Part shown: piece after piece, positions 1 to 9,334 of the stretch
How the letters are laid out: each line of letters opens with the position of its first letter
Numbering within the stretch: the stretch's first letter is position 1
From: Mesorhizobium_K sp040049215
GTDB taxonomy: Bacteria > Pseudomonadota > Alphaproteobacteria > Rhizobiales > Rhizobiaceae
Length of the DNA: 64,000 nt
Direction of reading: 5' to 3'
Assembly: GCF_040049215.1 (NCBI RefSeq)
Contig: NZ_JBDZDN010000007.1
Span: forward strand, 1-64,000
Translations under genes and position numbers: made by a program
The notes under the pieces: generated by a model
Databases searched by the model: none
What the model saw: only the letters and a program-made list of their open reading frames with translations
Told to the model about the DNA's origin: nothing

Positions 1-39
1 TTCGGCGGAGCGTTTGCCGCCAGTCGACTTCGAATTCAT
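1..39 (-). CDS. N-terminus of an unidentified protein, cut by the window edge
   Basis: Thirteen codons are visible, beginning MNSKSTGG, preceded on the minus strand by AAGGAAC at ribosome-binding distance. The rest lies outside the window and the family cannot be recognised. Upstream of the start there is a 7-bp inverted repeat, GTTCGTT at 40-46 and AACGAAC at 64-70, which overlaps the ribosome-binding region and might be an operator. That it is a gene at all is inferred from the start context only. Confidence 0.35.
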   Translation of the reverse strand, partial: MNSKSTGGKRSAE

Positions 40-142
40 GTTCGTTCCTTCGTCTCCGACGAGAACGAACACTCCTTAAATCACACCCTCATTTCTGTGC
101 CATAGGCGCTGATCCCGGACAGTTCGCTAAGGGAGCCCCAGG

Positions 143-331
143 CTAATCGCCGGAATGCAGACAGTGGTCGCAAAGCGGTGCTTCCGCGTTGCCACCTGTC
201 GCGGGATCAAATCCGTTGCCGCAGTGTAGGCATTGAAGAAGCAGTCTAGACCCGTAGTCAGACGATCCGCGTCGGCGGCGCGCATGCTCCTTCTGGATTT
301 CTTCTTCCGTGAATGCTGACTTTGACGTCAT
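143..331 (-). CDS. small zinc-ribbon-like hypothetical protein
   Basis: A 62-residue protein. The start at 331 is chosen because GAGGG sits about 7 nt upstream; a longer reading from 388 has no such site. The N-terminal half is charged and basic (four consecutive Arg). The C-terminal half carries two cysteine pairs, CLHC at residues 34-37 and CDHC at 54-57, spaced as in a zinc ribbon. No catalytic residues are visible. Zinc binding is inferred from the cysteine pattern; the function is unknown. It lies in an accessory-looking stretch beside a broken gene and a tRNA. Confidence 0.5.
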   Translation of the reverse strand: MTSKSAFTEEEIQKEHARRRRGSSDYGSRLLLQCLHCGNGFDPATGGNAEAPLCDHCLHSGD

Positions 332-566
332 GGAGCCCTCATGTCGCTGCCCGGGTCTTTCAAAATATACACCACCATTCTGATGCACGCCACTGATGGG
401 CCTGAGGCTATTCGGTGGTCAGGTGCGTACGCTTGCGAAGCGGCGGAAGGTCGTCTCATGGGAAAGGGCCTCGAAATAACACTGTCTCGGCGTAGCCTTC
501 CATGCACGGGACAAAAGGAGCCGAACCAGCTGGTTTCCCACTGGCCTAAAACCTTGATAACTAAGA

Positions 567-780
567 TCATATCGCCCCTGACGATGCGTCCCACCCCGAC
601 AGTTTAAGCCAGTTTCGCGCGAGCGTCTGAGCCTCAGCGATTTGCTCTGTCGTCATCCGACGCGCCACCCGATCTTCTGTTCTTCGCTGACCCAACCCGA
701 AGTTCTCCGGTGGGATGGTTTGCGGTGGCGAGATTGTACCACATGTGCGCTTGCACGTAGTCTTGCGGTAGGCGGCCCAA
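567..780 (-). pseudogene. Sel1-repeat protein C-terminal remnant, frameshifted
   Basis: Read on the minus strand from 780, one frame gives LPQDYVQAHMWYNLATA, the typical last Sel1/TPR-like repeat. Near 700-715 the similarity moves to another frame, which gives RVARRMTTEQIAEAQTLARNW, the usual C-terminal tail of rhizobial Sel1-repeat proteins. The two halves belong together in intact homologues, so a small indel has broken the gene. No further repeats are visible upstream of 780, so the N-terminal part is also lost. Family assignment rests on motif recognition. Confidence 0.6.
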
Positions 781-935
781 TGCGCGCCTTCGCTCGAAGG
801 CGCATGAGAACTCCTCCGGCAGCCGGCCCCGAAAGGCAAAGAATTAGGAGCCCCGCGTCAGCAAAGCCCAGTTCCCCTGAGGTTCCCCCGGGCCTAGAGC
901 GACTGGAACATTTAAAGCTAAGTTCTTGATCTTTA

Positions 936-1010
936 TGGTGCCCCCGGAGAGGATTGAACTCCCGACCTTCGGTTTACAAAACCGCTGCTCTACCGCTGAG
1001 CTACAAGGGC
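936..1010 (-). tRNA. tRNA-Thr (anticodon TGT)
   Basis: A full cloverleaf can be drawn on the minus strand. The acceptor GCCCTTG pairs with CGGGGGC, the D arm is GCTC...GAGC, the anticodon loop TTTGTAA gives anticodon TGT, the T arm is GGGAG/CTCTC around TTCAATC, and CCA is encoded (936-938). Pair 27-43 of the anticodon stem is a G-A mismatch. It decodes ACA and other ACN threonine codons. Confidence 0.95.
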
Positions 1011-1024
1011 ACGGGCGCCCGGTT

Positions 1025-1053
1025 AGCATATCTCGCGCGCCAGTAAAATCAAA
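1025..1053 (-). promoter_or_regulatory. putative promoter of tRNA-Thr
   Basis: On the minus strand TTTGAT (1048-1053) is followed after 17 nt by TATGCT (1025-1030), 14 nt upstream of the tRNA 5' end. The -10 is good and the -35 is moderate. Assignment is from sequence and position only. Confidence 0.4.
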
Positions 1054-1156
1054 AGTAGGGCATGGCGGAGACGCTCGATCGTCAGCGTCGTGAAATGGGC
1101 GCGAAGGCTTCCTACATCCAGATGGTGGCCGGTTGGGGTTTTGGGGGAGTGACGCA

Positions 1157-1330
1157 ATGCTCAGATTTGTGGTGATTGCGCTGATCGTGATCGTGGCGTG
1201 GGTGCTGCTGATCAAACTGTTCCGTGACATCAAGGCATCGAAGGTGGATTGGAAGGGTTGGGCGATCATCGCCGGCTTCATTGTGCTCGCCTTCTACCTA
1301 CGCCACGTCACCGGCATCGGCGAGTTTTGA
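1157..1330 (+). CDS. small two-helix membrane protein, hypothetical
   Basis: A 57-residue protein. The ATG at 1157 follows GGGGGAG with good spacing; an in-frame ATG 24 nt upstream lacks a site. Two hydrophobic segments (about residues 2-18 and 30-46) flank a short basic loop containing KLFRDIKASK, giving a small hairpin inner-membrane protein. No family is recognised. It stands alone between tRNA-Thr and a BA14K-like gene on the same strand. Confidence 0.55.
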   Translation: MLRFVVIALIVIVAWVLLIKLFRDIKASKVDWKGWAIIAGFIVLAFYLRHVTGIGEF

Positions 1331-1471
1331 GCCGAGAGGCGATCGCGCCCTCAATGCGGTCGCCCGACAGCTCCAAAAATCTCGAACCGGCTTCGAACCT
1401 TTTTCGAGACCCGAGCGACTGATGGTCATGAGGCGGATGGACGCCTCCCAACGGGACCATAGGAGATCACC

Positions 1472-1783
1472 ATGTCGCTCAGGACCAAACTCGTTTCCAG
1501 CCTGCTTTCGCTGACTGTCGTGGCAGGCGCCATGGCCGGCACGGTCGGCCAGTCGGAGGCCAAGAAGCTCTCGAAGGGCGAAGTGGCCGCCATCGCCGGC
1601 ATCGGCGGTTTCGTGCTTGGCCTCGGCATCGCCAATGCCGGCCACGGGCCGGAATACTACGACATTCACAGCAGCCCATGGGAAACCCATGTCGACCGCT
1701 GCTACGCCCGCTACCGTACCTACAACCACCGTACCGACACCTACATCGGCTACGACGGCTACGAGCATCGCTGTACGCTTTGA
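1472..1783 (+). CDS. BA14K-like secreted protein
   Basis: A 103-residue protein with a signal peptide (basic start, hydrophobic core, probable cleavage after the Ala-Met-Ala region near 20-30), a glycine/alanine-rich hydrophobic segment near 38-58, and the C-terminal signature CYARYRTYNHRTDTYIGYDG ending in HRC. This tail is typical of the BA14K family first described as immunoreactive lectin-like proteins of Brucella and widespread in Rhizobiales. AGGAGA precedes the ATG. It probably acts at the envelope; the role in this organism is not known. Confidence 0.8.
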   Translation: MSLRTKLVSSLLSLTVVAGAMAGTVGQSEAKKLSKGEVAAIAGIGGFVLGLGIANAGHGPEYYDIHSSPWETHVDRCYARYRTYNHRTDTYIGYDGYEHRCTL

Positions 1784-1915
1784 GAGGAGGTGATCCGCTT
1801 CAGCGCTTTCGGGACAGGGGCGTCGCAAGGCGCTCCTTTCTCGCCGACTGGCGGACCACCTTTTCACTCGACGTTCTTTCCGCTCTAATCGCTCGACATC
1901 GGGGAGCATCGGGTG

Positions 1916-2266
1916 ATGGCGGACAAGCGTCCGGACGGCGACGACCGCGTGGAAATCCTGTTCAGGAACGGCACCATCACCGTCGTCGGTATCGTGGTGG
2001 CGTTTTCGCTCGTCTTCCTCACGCAGTGGGCGTCGAACCCTATCCCCTGGCAGCAAAGTCATCTCGTGGCGGTTGCGCCGATCATCATCGGCATCGCGCT
2101 GCAGATGAAGGCGCTGGCCGACCTCATGCGACAGGAATCGCTGCGCCGCTCCGTGCACGATCGCGCGGTGCGGTTCTTCATGATCGGGCTGGTGGTGACA
2201 TTCGCCGGGGTAGGGGCCGCCATCGTGCTCGACGTGACGCAACTCGCCGACGGTTCGGCGCTCTAA
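1916..2266 (+). CDS. small three-helix membrane protein, hypothetical
   Basis: A 116-residue protein from ATG 1916 (GTG at 1913 is an equally possible start). GGGGAG precedes the start region. After a charged N-terminus there are hydrophobic segments at about residues 21-38, 48-66 and 87-108, with a basic amphipathic stretch (RQESLRRSVHDR) between the second and third. No recognised domain. The downstream neighbour is convergent, so it is monocistronic or the last gene of a short transcript. Confidence 0.6.
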   Translation: MADKRPDGDDRVEILFRNGTITVVGIVVAFSLVFLTQWASNPIPWQQSHLVAVAPIIIGIALQMKALADLMRQESLRRSVHDRAVRFFMIGLVVTFAGVGAAIVLDVTQLADGSAL

Positions 2267-2274
2267 CAGCGCTG

Positions 2275-3099
2275 TTAGGGCAGCTTGCCGCCGATCGCCT
2301 TGGTCACTTCCTCGGCCGCTTCGCGCACCAGCGGGCCGATCGCGGCGGCGCGTTCGTGTGTCACGCGCACCGTCGGCCCGGAGACGGAGATGCCGGCCAC
2401 CGGCTCGCCGAATTCGTTGAAGATCGCCGCCGCCACGCAGCGCATGCCGGCGTTGCGCTCCTCGTCGTCGATCGACCAGCCGCGCGCCCTGATGACGCCG
2501 AGATCCTGCGCCAGCGACATCGGGTCGGCGAGCGTCTTTTGCGTATAGGCTTCGAGGCCGGCCTTGCGAACGATGGCGTTGACACGCTCGGGAGACAGAT
2601 GCGCCAGGATCGCCTTGCCGATGCCCGAGGCGTGGAAGGGGCTGCGTGTGCCCGGCCGGAAGAAGGCGCGGATCGCCTGGTGCGTCTCGACCTGGCTGAC
2701 GAAAACCACGCAATCGTCCTCGGCGACGCCAAGATTGGCCGTCTCGCCGGTCGTTTCCATCAGCTCCTGCATGACCATGCGCGCGCGATCGACGAGTTTT
2801 CGGCGGCGCAGGAAGGCCGAGCCCATGCGGTAGGTCTCGACGCCGACCGACCAGAGCTGGCCGCCCCGGTCGAACTCGACCATGCCGTGCGAGGCGAGGG
2901 TGGTGAGCATGCGATATGCTGTGGAGGCGGCGATTCCGCTCCTGGCGGCAACCTCGCTGAGCGACAGGGCGTCGCCGTCGGCCACGATAGCGAGGATCTT
3001 CAGGCCCCGGTCGAGCGCCTGCACGGACGCGGCGTCGGCCGGAGCGTTGAAGGAGCGCGGCCGCCCGCGCTGGCGTTTTTCCGTAGCGTCCATGTTCAT
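2275..3099 (-). CDS. IclR-family transcriptional regulator of the glyoxylate operon
   Basis: A 274-residue protein. The basic N-terminus leads into an IclR winged helix-turn-helix (about residues 25-90, SLSEVAARSGIAASTAYRML) and a C-terminal effector-binding domain with the family patterns FHASGIGKAIL and RGWSIDDEER...GMRCVAAAIF. It is divergent from gcl across a 206-nt AT-rich gap, the arrangement expected for a local regulator responding to glyoxylate or a related metabolite. Start is MNMDATEK at 3099 or Met3 at 3093; neither has a strong ribosome-binding site. The effector is inferred. Confidence 0.88.
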   Translation of the reverse strand: MNMDATEKRQRGRPRSFNAPADAASVQALDRGLKILAIVADGDALSLSEVAARSGIAASTAYRMLTTLASHGMVEFDRGGQLWSVGVETYRMGSAFLRRRKLVDRARMVMQELMETTGETANLGVAEDDCVVFVSQVETHQAIRAFFRPGTRSPFHASGIGKAILAHLSPERVNAIVRKAGLEAYTQKTLADPMSLAQDLGVIRARGWSIDDEERNAGMRCVAAAIFNEFGEPVAGISVSGPTVRVTHERAAAIGPLVREAAEEVTKAIGGKLP

Positions 3100-3305
3100 T
3101 TGTAGGCGTTTCGGCGGGAATTTGTCATCCGAAAATGAAATAGTTTTTTAGAAGTGATCGAGGTAGCCCGAACTGAAAAACGCAAAACCACGTAAAATCA
3201 TAGACATATGAATTGTAGATCAGAAATGAAAAATTATTCTGGAAAAATTGAAAAATCGCAGAGGGCCTGTCATTCTCCAGCCATCAAAGCACATGGAGCA
3301 AGGTC
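3100..3305. promoter_or_regulatory. divergent AT-rich control region, iclR-type regulator / gcl
   Basis: This 206-nt gap is markedly richer in A and T than its surroundings. It contains several A-tracts, including two similar GAAAAATT blocks around 3228-3252. It must hold both promoters and the IclR operator. I cannot define the operator or the -35/-10 boxes with confidence. Confidence 0.5.
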
Positions 3306-5087
<1,782 letters not shown>

Positions 5088-5096
5088 GGGATTGGA

Positions 5097-5894
5097 ATGC
5101 CACGCTTTTCCGCAAATCTATCGATGCTCTTCACCGAGCACGATTTCCTCGACCGCTTCGATGCCGCGGCGCGCGCGGGCTTCAAGGCCGTCGAATATGT
5201 CGGGCCATACGACCACGCGCCCGAAGTGGTGGCGGCGCGGCTGAAGAAGAACGGCCTCGCCCAGGTGCTCTTCAACCTGCCTCCCGGCGACTGGGCGGCG
5301 GGCGAGCGCGGCATCGCCGTGCTGCCCGACCGAATCGACGAGTTCCGCAAAAGCGTCGACACCGCGATCACATATGCGAAGGCGCTCGGCTGTCCGCAGG
5401 TGAACTGCCTCGCCGGCATCGCGCCGGAGGGGGCGGCCTCCGCGGAACTGGAGGACCTTTTCGTCCACAACCTGACCTACGCGGCGAAACGGCTGGAGGA
5501 GGTGGGAATCCGGCTGCTGATCGAGGCGATCAACACGCGCGACATTCCCGGATTCTTCCTGAACACTTCAAGGCAGGCGCTCAAAATCATCGACCGCGTC
5601 GGCTCGAAAAACCTCTATTTTCAATACGATATCTACCACATGCAGATCATGGAGGGGGATCTCGCCCGGACCATCGAGGCAAATCTCGGCCGCATCGCGC
5701 ATATCCAGCTTGCGGACAATCCCGGCCGCCACGAACCGGGGACAGGCGAGATCAACTATCCGTTCCTCTACGCGCACCTCGACCGTATTGGCTACGCCGG
5801 CTGGGTCGGGGCGGAATACAAGCCGAGGGACGGGACCGAGGCGGGGCTCGGGTGGTTCAAGCAGATGAAAAGCGCAGGCAGCGCCGCGGCGTAA
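5097..5894 (+). CDS. hyi: hydroxypyruvate isomerase
   Basis: A 265-residue TIM-barrel enzyme interconverting hydroxypyruvate and tartronate semialdehyde. It opens with FSANLSMLFTEHDFLDRF as in the Hyi family, and the family's two conserved glutamates fall at Glu143 (LLIEAINTRDIPGF) and Glu240 (GWVGAEYKP). Length matches E. coli Hyi. It is translated from the gcl transcript and followed 28 nt later by glxR, the order found in E. coli. Confidence 0.93.
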   Translation: MPRFSANLSMLFTEHDFLDRFDAAARAGFKAVEYVGPYDHAPEVVAARLKKNGLAQVLFNLPPGDWAAGERGIAVLPDRIDEFRKSVDTAITYAKALGCPQVNCLAGIAPEGAASAELEDLFVHNLTYAAKRLEEVGIRLLIEAINTRDIPGFFLNTSRQALKIIDRVGSKNLYFQYDIYHMQIMEGDLARTIEANLGRIAHIQLADNPGRHEPGTGEINYPFLYAHLDRIGYAGWVGAEYKPRDGTEAGLGWFKQMKSAGSAAA

Positions 5895-5922
5895 CACTCG
5901 GTACGCTTTAGGGAAAAAGATC

Positions 5923-6813
5923 ATGGAAACCATAGGCTTCATCGGGCTCGGCATCATGGGCGCGCCGATGGCGGGGCATCTGCTGGATGCCGGCTACAGC
6001 GTCGTCACGAGCAGCCACCGCAAGCCGCCGCCGAAGGAACTGGTCGCGAGGGGCCTAAAGGCGGTCGACGGACATCATGCTGTGGCGCAAGACGCTGATA
6101 TCATTATCACAATGGTGCCGGACACGCCGCAGGTTGAAGAGGTGCTGTTCGGGGAGAACGGGGTAGCGGCGGGCCTGTCGAAGGGCAAGCTGGTCATCGA
6201 CATGAGCTCGATCTCGCCGATCGCGACCAAAGAATTCGCCAGGAAGATCAACGCGCTGGGCTGCGACTATCTCGATGCGCCGGTGTCGGGCGGCGAGGTC
6301 GGGGCGAAAGCGGCGTCGCTGACCATCATGGTCGGCGGCGAGGAGAAGGCGTTCGAGCGTGCGAAACCGGTGTTCGAGAAGATGGGCAAGAACATCACGC
6401 TGGTCGGCCCCAACGGCGTCGGCCAGACGACCAAGGTCGCGAACCAGATCGTCGTCGCGCTGACCATCGAGGCGGTGGCGGAAGCGCTTGTTTTTGCTTC
6501 GAAAGCTGGCGCGGATCCGGCCAAGGTGCGCCAGGCGCTGATGGGCGGGCTGGCAGCCTCGCGTATCCTGGAAGTGCATGGCGAGCGCATGATCAAGCGA
6601 ACCTTCGCGCCGGGGTTCCGCATTGAGCTGCACCAGAAGGATCTGGCGCTTGCGCTGGACGGGGCGAAGGCGCTCGGCGTGTCGCTGCCCAATACCTCGA
6701 CCACGCAGCAGCTTTTCAACTCATGCGCGGCGAACGGCGGCGCGAAGGACGATCATTCAGGGCTGGTCAAGGCGCTGGAGCGAATGGCGGGGCACGAGGT
6801 GGCGCGTGGATAG
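5923..6813 (+). CDS. glxR: tartronate semialdehyde reductase (2-hydroxy-3-oxopropionate reductase)
   Basis: A 296-residue beta-hydroxyacid dehydrogenase reducing tartronate semialdehyde to D-glycerate with NAD(P)H. It has an N-terminal Rossmann motif GFIGLGIMGAPMAGHL, the substrate loop DAPVSGGEVGAKAASL (about 118-133), the catalytic lysine of the family as Lys171 in TTKVANQ, and a helical C-terminal domain. It completes the glyoxylate-to-glycerate pathway with gcl and hyi. No glycerate kinase is seen in the window, so the product must be phosphorylated by a gene elsewhere. Confidence 0.94.
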   Translation: METIGFIGLGIMGAPMAGHLLDAGYSVVTSSHRKPPPKELVARGLKAVDGHHAVAQDADIIITMVPDTPQVEEVLFGENGVAAGLSKGKLVIDMSSISPIATKEFARKINALGCDYLDAPVSGGEVGAKAASLTIMVGGEEKAFERAKPVFEKMGKNITLVGPNGVGQTTKVANQIVVALTIEAVAEALVFASKAGADPAKVRQALMGGLAASRILEVHGERMIKRTFAPGFRIELHQKDLALALDGAKALGVSLPNTSTTQQLFNSCAANGGAKDDHSGLVKALERMAGHEVARG

Positions 6814-6915
6814 AATTGGTCCGACGATCCAGGCGTGACAGAAAATACCGGAGGCTTGTCAGCGGCTTGCGCGGATCAAAGCTGTTGCGGAGGCTGGATT
6901 CTGTTCACGCGGGCG

Positions 6916-7797
6916 CTAGCGGGCCCCGCCGAGCCAGGTTTTCGCCGCATATAGCGCCACCGCAGCCGCGTTCGACACATTGAGCGAGCGGATCGCGCCG
7001 GGCATGTCCAATCGGGCGAGCGTCGTGACGGTTTCGCGCGTTTTTTGGCGAAGGCCTTTCCCTTCGGCTCCGAGTACGAGGGCGATCTTTTCCCCGGCGA
7101 ACGACTTTTCCATTTCGACCGGGCCGTCCGAGTCCAGTCCGATGGTCTGGAAACCGGCATCGTGAAGTTTGCCCAGCGCGTCGGCGAGGTTTTTCACCTC
7201 GATGAGGTCGATATGCTCCAGCGCGCCCGATGCGGACTTGGCAAGCACTCCCGATTCCTGCGGGCTGTGGCGCTGGGTGGTGATCAGCGCGGCGGCACCG
7301 AAGGCGACGGCCGAGCGCATGATCGCGCCGACATTGTGCGGGTCGGTCACCTGGTCGAGCACGACGACGAGCTTCGTGTCGCCAAGCGCATCGAGCGGTT
7401 TTGGCTGGAGCGGTCGCGCCTCGATGACGACGCCCTGATGCACGGCCTCGCTGCCGGTGATGCGGTCGATGTCCCTGGGCTCGACCAGTTCGGCGGTGAA
7501 GGGCAGGGCGGAGAGGTCCGCCAGGCCGAGCCGCTCGGCGGCGTTGCGGGTGACGAGCATTCGCGAAATCTTGCGACTGGGATTGTCGAGAGCGGCGCGC
7601 ACCGTGTGGATACCGTAGAGCCTGACCAGCCCGTCGGGCGCGGCCTCGCCGGGCGCTACCGGCGGGCGGGGCCGGAAGGCAGGTGGGCCGGCCGGTTTCC
7701 CATCTGGCTTGCCGCCGCTCTTCTGGTCGCGAAAGGCGCGCCTGAGGTTGGCGTAGTGCGTGTCCTTGGGGGTCTTCGATTTCTTATCGTCGCTCAT
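6916..7797 (-). CDS. rlmB: 23S rRNA (guanosine-2'-O-)-methyltransferase RlmB / TrmH family
   Basis: A 293-residue SPOUT methyltransferase. A low-complexity basic N-terminal extension (about 1-50) precedes the substrate-binding domain (YGIHTVRAAL...), then the SPOUT knot motifs: VLDQVTDPHNVGAIMRSA, LVLGAEGKGLR and MPGAIRSLNVSNAAAVALY. This matches TrmH-family group 3 enzymes that methylate G2251 of 23S rRNA. It converges on glxR. The exact nucleotide target is inferred from family. Confidence 0.88.
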   Translation of the reverse strand: MSDDKKSKTPKDTHYANLRRAFRDQKSGGKPDGKPAGPPAFRPRPPVAPGEAAPDGLVRLYGIHTVRAALDNPSRKISRMLVTRNAAERLGLADLSALPFTAELVEPRDIDRITGSEAVHQGVVIEARPLQPKPLDALGDTKLVVVLDQVTDPHNVGAIMRSAVAFGAAALITTQRHSPQESGVLAKSASGALEHIDLIEVKNLADALGKLHDAGFQTIGLDSDGPVEMEKSFAGEKIALVLGAEGKGLRQKTRETVTTLARLDMPGAIRSLNVSNAAAVALYAAKTWLGGAR

Positions 7798-7889
7798 GGC
7801 CGGTTCTATATCCGCAACGCGTTGGAATGCCTATGGCGGCGCCGTGAAATCGGCTGGCGGAAATTCGGCTCCGCGCCCGGTTGTCGCGG

Positions 7890-7918
7890 TTGACAGCTTT
7901 GGGCCGTGCCGCCATAAG
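7890..7918 (+). promoter_or_regulatory. near-consensus promoter of the tRNA-Tyr/tRNA-Gly unit
   Basis: TTGACA (7890-7895), 17 nt, CATAAG (7913-7918), about 70 nt upstream of tRNA-Tyr. The -35 is perfect and the spacing ideal, as expected for a stable-RNA promoter. Confidence 0.6.
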
Positions 7919-7990
7919 GCGCTTCGCGGAACGGCTGCCCTGGGGCGGCTGCTCTGTCGATGCCTCGTTGCATGGCTCCGGCGGCAGTAC

Positions 7991-8075
7991 GGAGGAGTGC
8001 CCGAGTGGTTAAAGGGGACGGACTGTAAATCCGTTGGCTCAGCCTACGTTGGTTCAAATCCAACCTCCTCCACCA
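7991..8075 (+). tRNA. tRNA-Tyr (anticodon GTA)
   Basis: An 85-nt class II tRNA. Acceptor GGAGGAG pairs with CTCCTCC, the anticodon arm GACGGACTGTAAATCCGTT gives GTA, there is a long variable arm (GGCTCAGCCTACG), the T loop is TTCAAAT, and CCA is encoded at 8073-8075. Confidence 0.96.
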
Positions 8076-8168
8076 CTGCCGCACCGGAAGCCAGCGCATC
8101 GCCTCGGAAGCAGTCGCTTTTGCGAGGCGGCTATGCCAAAACAGGCGGGCGCCAAAGGCAGCGCGGTT

Positions 8169-8242
8169 GCGGGTGTAGCTCAATGGTAGAGCAGCAGCCT
8201 TCCAAGCTGAATACGAGGGTTCGATTCCCTTCACCCGCTCCA
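8169..8242 (+). tRNA. tRNA-Gly (anticodon TCC)
   Basis: A 74-nt tRNA. Acceptor GCGGGTG pairs with CACCCGC, the anticodon stem-loop CAGCCTTCCAAGCTG gives TCC, the T loop is TTCGATT, and CCA is encoded. It follows tRNA-Tyr by 93 nt and probably shares its transcript, as the tRNA-Tyr/tRNA-Gly pair does in many proteobacteria. Confidence 0.96.
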
Positions 8243-8373
8243 ATTGCTCGATCGCGCTCACGCTACCCGCGACCTTGTCCTCCTCCCATCGCATAGAATC
8301 GGCGATCTGACGCCCTGTCGGGGCCGGCCTTGCAGAGCCGCGTCGCCGCCGAGCATTTTTTAGTCAGGTCCGG

Positions 8374-8402
8374 CTTGTCATCCGGCCGCAATACGGCTAG
8401 TT
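8374..8402 (+). promoter_or_regulatory. putative ars operon promoter
   Basis: CTTGTC (8374-8379), 17 nt, CTAGTT (8397-8402). This resembles the alphaproteobacterial housekeeping pattern (CTTGAC...CTATAT). It would place transcription start near 8409, just before the putative ArsR site. Confidence 0.4.
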
Positions 8403-8417
8403 CAAAAGAAACCCAAA

Positions 8418-8435
8418 TATCTGGATTGTCGGATA
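8418..8435. promoter_or_regulatory. putative ArsR operator
   Basis: Imperfect dyad TATCTG...CGGATA directly upstream of the arsR start codon. Its arms resemble the ATATCCG-like half-sites bound by ArsR proteins. Binding here would block transcription of the whole operon. Inferred from position and symmetry. Confidence 0.4.
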
Positions 8436-8436
8436 C

Positions 8437-8769
8437 ATGGATAAGAAACTCGCCTTGAACGCACTGGCCGCTCTCGGTCAGGAGACCCGGCTGGACATAT
8501 TCCGGCTGCTGGTCCGGGCTGGCGGCGAGGGCGTGCGGGCCGGCGAGATCGCGACGCGGCTGGGGGCGGTTCAGAATACCGTCTCCTCGCACCTGAAAGC
8601 GCTTGCGCAGGCAGGGCTCATCCGGCCCGAGCGGGACGGCAGGATCGTGCGCTATGTCGCCGACATGACCGGCTTCCGCGACCTGCTCGCCTATCTGATG
8701 GAAGACTGCTGCGACGGCGCGCCGGAGCTCTGCCGGCCGGTGATCGATGCCGTGACCTGCCGATGCTGA
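8437..8769 (+). CDS. arsR: ArsR-family arsenite-responsive repressor
   Basis: A 110-residue winged-helix repressor. The helix-turn-helix lies at about 35-60 (EIATRLGAVQNTVSSHLKAL) and the wing around RPERDGRIVRY. The C-terminus carries Cys91, Cys92 and Cys99 (plus Cys108 and Cys110), the arrangement of the Acidithiobacillus-type ArsR in which As(III) is bound by C-terminal cysteines, not by a CxC in the DNA-recognition helix. No Shine-Dalgarno is visible upstream of this ATG. It heads arsR-arsC-acr3-arsC and should autoregulate it. Confidence 0.92.
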   Translation: MDKKLALNALAALGQETRLDIFRLLVRAGGEGVRAGEIATRLGAVQNTVSSHLKALAQAGLIRPERDGRIVRYVADMTGFRDLLAYLMEDCCDGAPELCRPVIDAVTCRC

Positions 8770-8812
8770 CGAATTCGAACCCGGCCGCAACCGGGCCAAG
8801 GAGCAAAATGCG

Positions 8813-9322
8813 ATGAGCGACCAAGTCTACAATGTCCTGTTCCTGTGCACGGGCAATTCGGCCCGTTCTATCCTTGCCGAGGCGATCCTCAACCGGGTGG
8901 GGCAGGGGCGTTTCCGGGCCTTCTCCGCCGGATCGCAGCCGAAGGGCGAGGTGCACCCCTATGCGCTCGAGCTGCTGAAGAGCCTCAACCACGACACGTC
9001 CTTCGCGCGCTCGAAGAGCTGGGAGGAATTCGCCGGCGCGGACGCGCCGGTCATGGATTTCGTCTTCACCGTCTGCGACAACGCGGCCAACGAAGCCTGT
9101 CCGGTGTGGCCGGGCCAGCCGATGACCGCGCATTGGGGCGTGCCGGACCCGGCGGCGGCGCAAGGCACGGAGGCCGAGAAGCATCTCGCCTTCGCCGATG
9201 CCTACAGGATGCTCAACAACCGCATTTCGATCTTCACCGCCCTTCCGCTGAAATCGCTGGACAGGCTGACGCTGCAGGGGCGTCTCCGAGAGATCGGCCG
9301 GGAACTGCCCAAGGCCGGCTGA
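8813..9322 (+). CDS. arsC: arsenate reductase, low-molecular-weight phosphatase type (thioredoxin-coupled)
   Basis: A 169-residue protein reducing arsenate to arsenite. The P-loop CTGNSARS carries nucleophile Cys12, and the redox pair Cys88 and Cys96 (TVCDNAANEAC) matches the three-cysteine relay of the thioredoxin-dependent class. It lies 43 nt after arsR and 12 nt before the arsenite exporter. The operon also contains a second, unrelated arsenate reductase. Confidence 0.9.
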   Translation: MSDQVYNVLFLCTGNSARSILAEAILNRVGQGRFRAFSAGSQPKGEVHPYALELLKSLNHDTSFARSKSWEEFAGADAPVMDFVFTVCDNAANEACPVWPGQPMTAHWGVPDPAAAQGTEAEKHLAFADAYRMLNNRISIFTALPLKSLDRLTLQGRLREIGRELPKAG

Positions 9323-9334
9323 AAGGGATTACAC

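Noticed and set aside
341..929. Open frames on both strands around the Sel1 remnant
   Set aside because: Cysteine- and arginine-rich or random composition, mutually overlapping, no start context. Only the Sel1-like segments carry family patterns.
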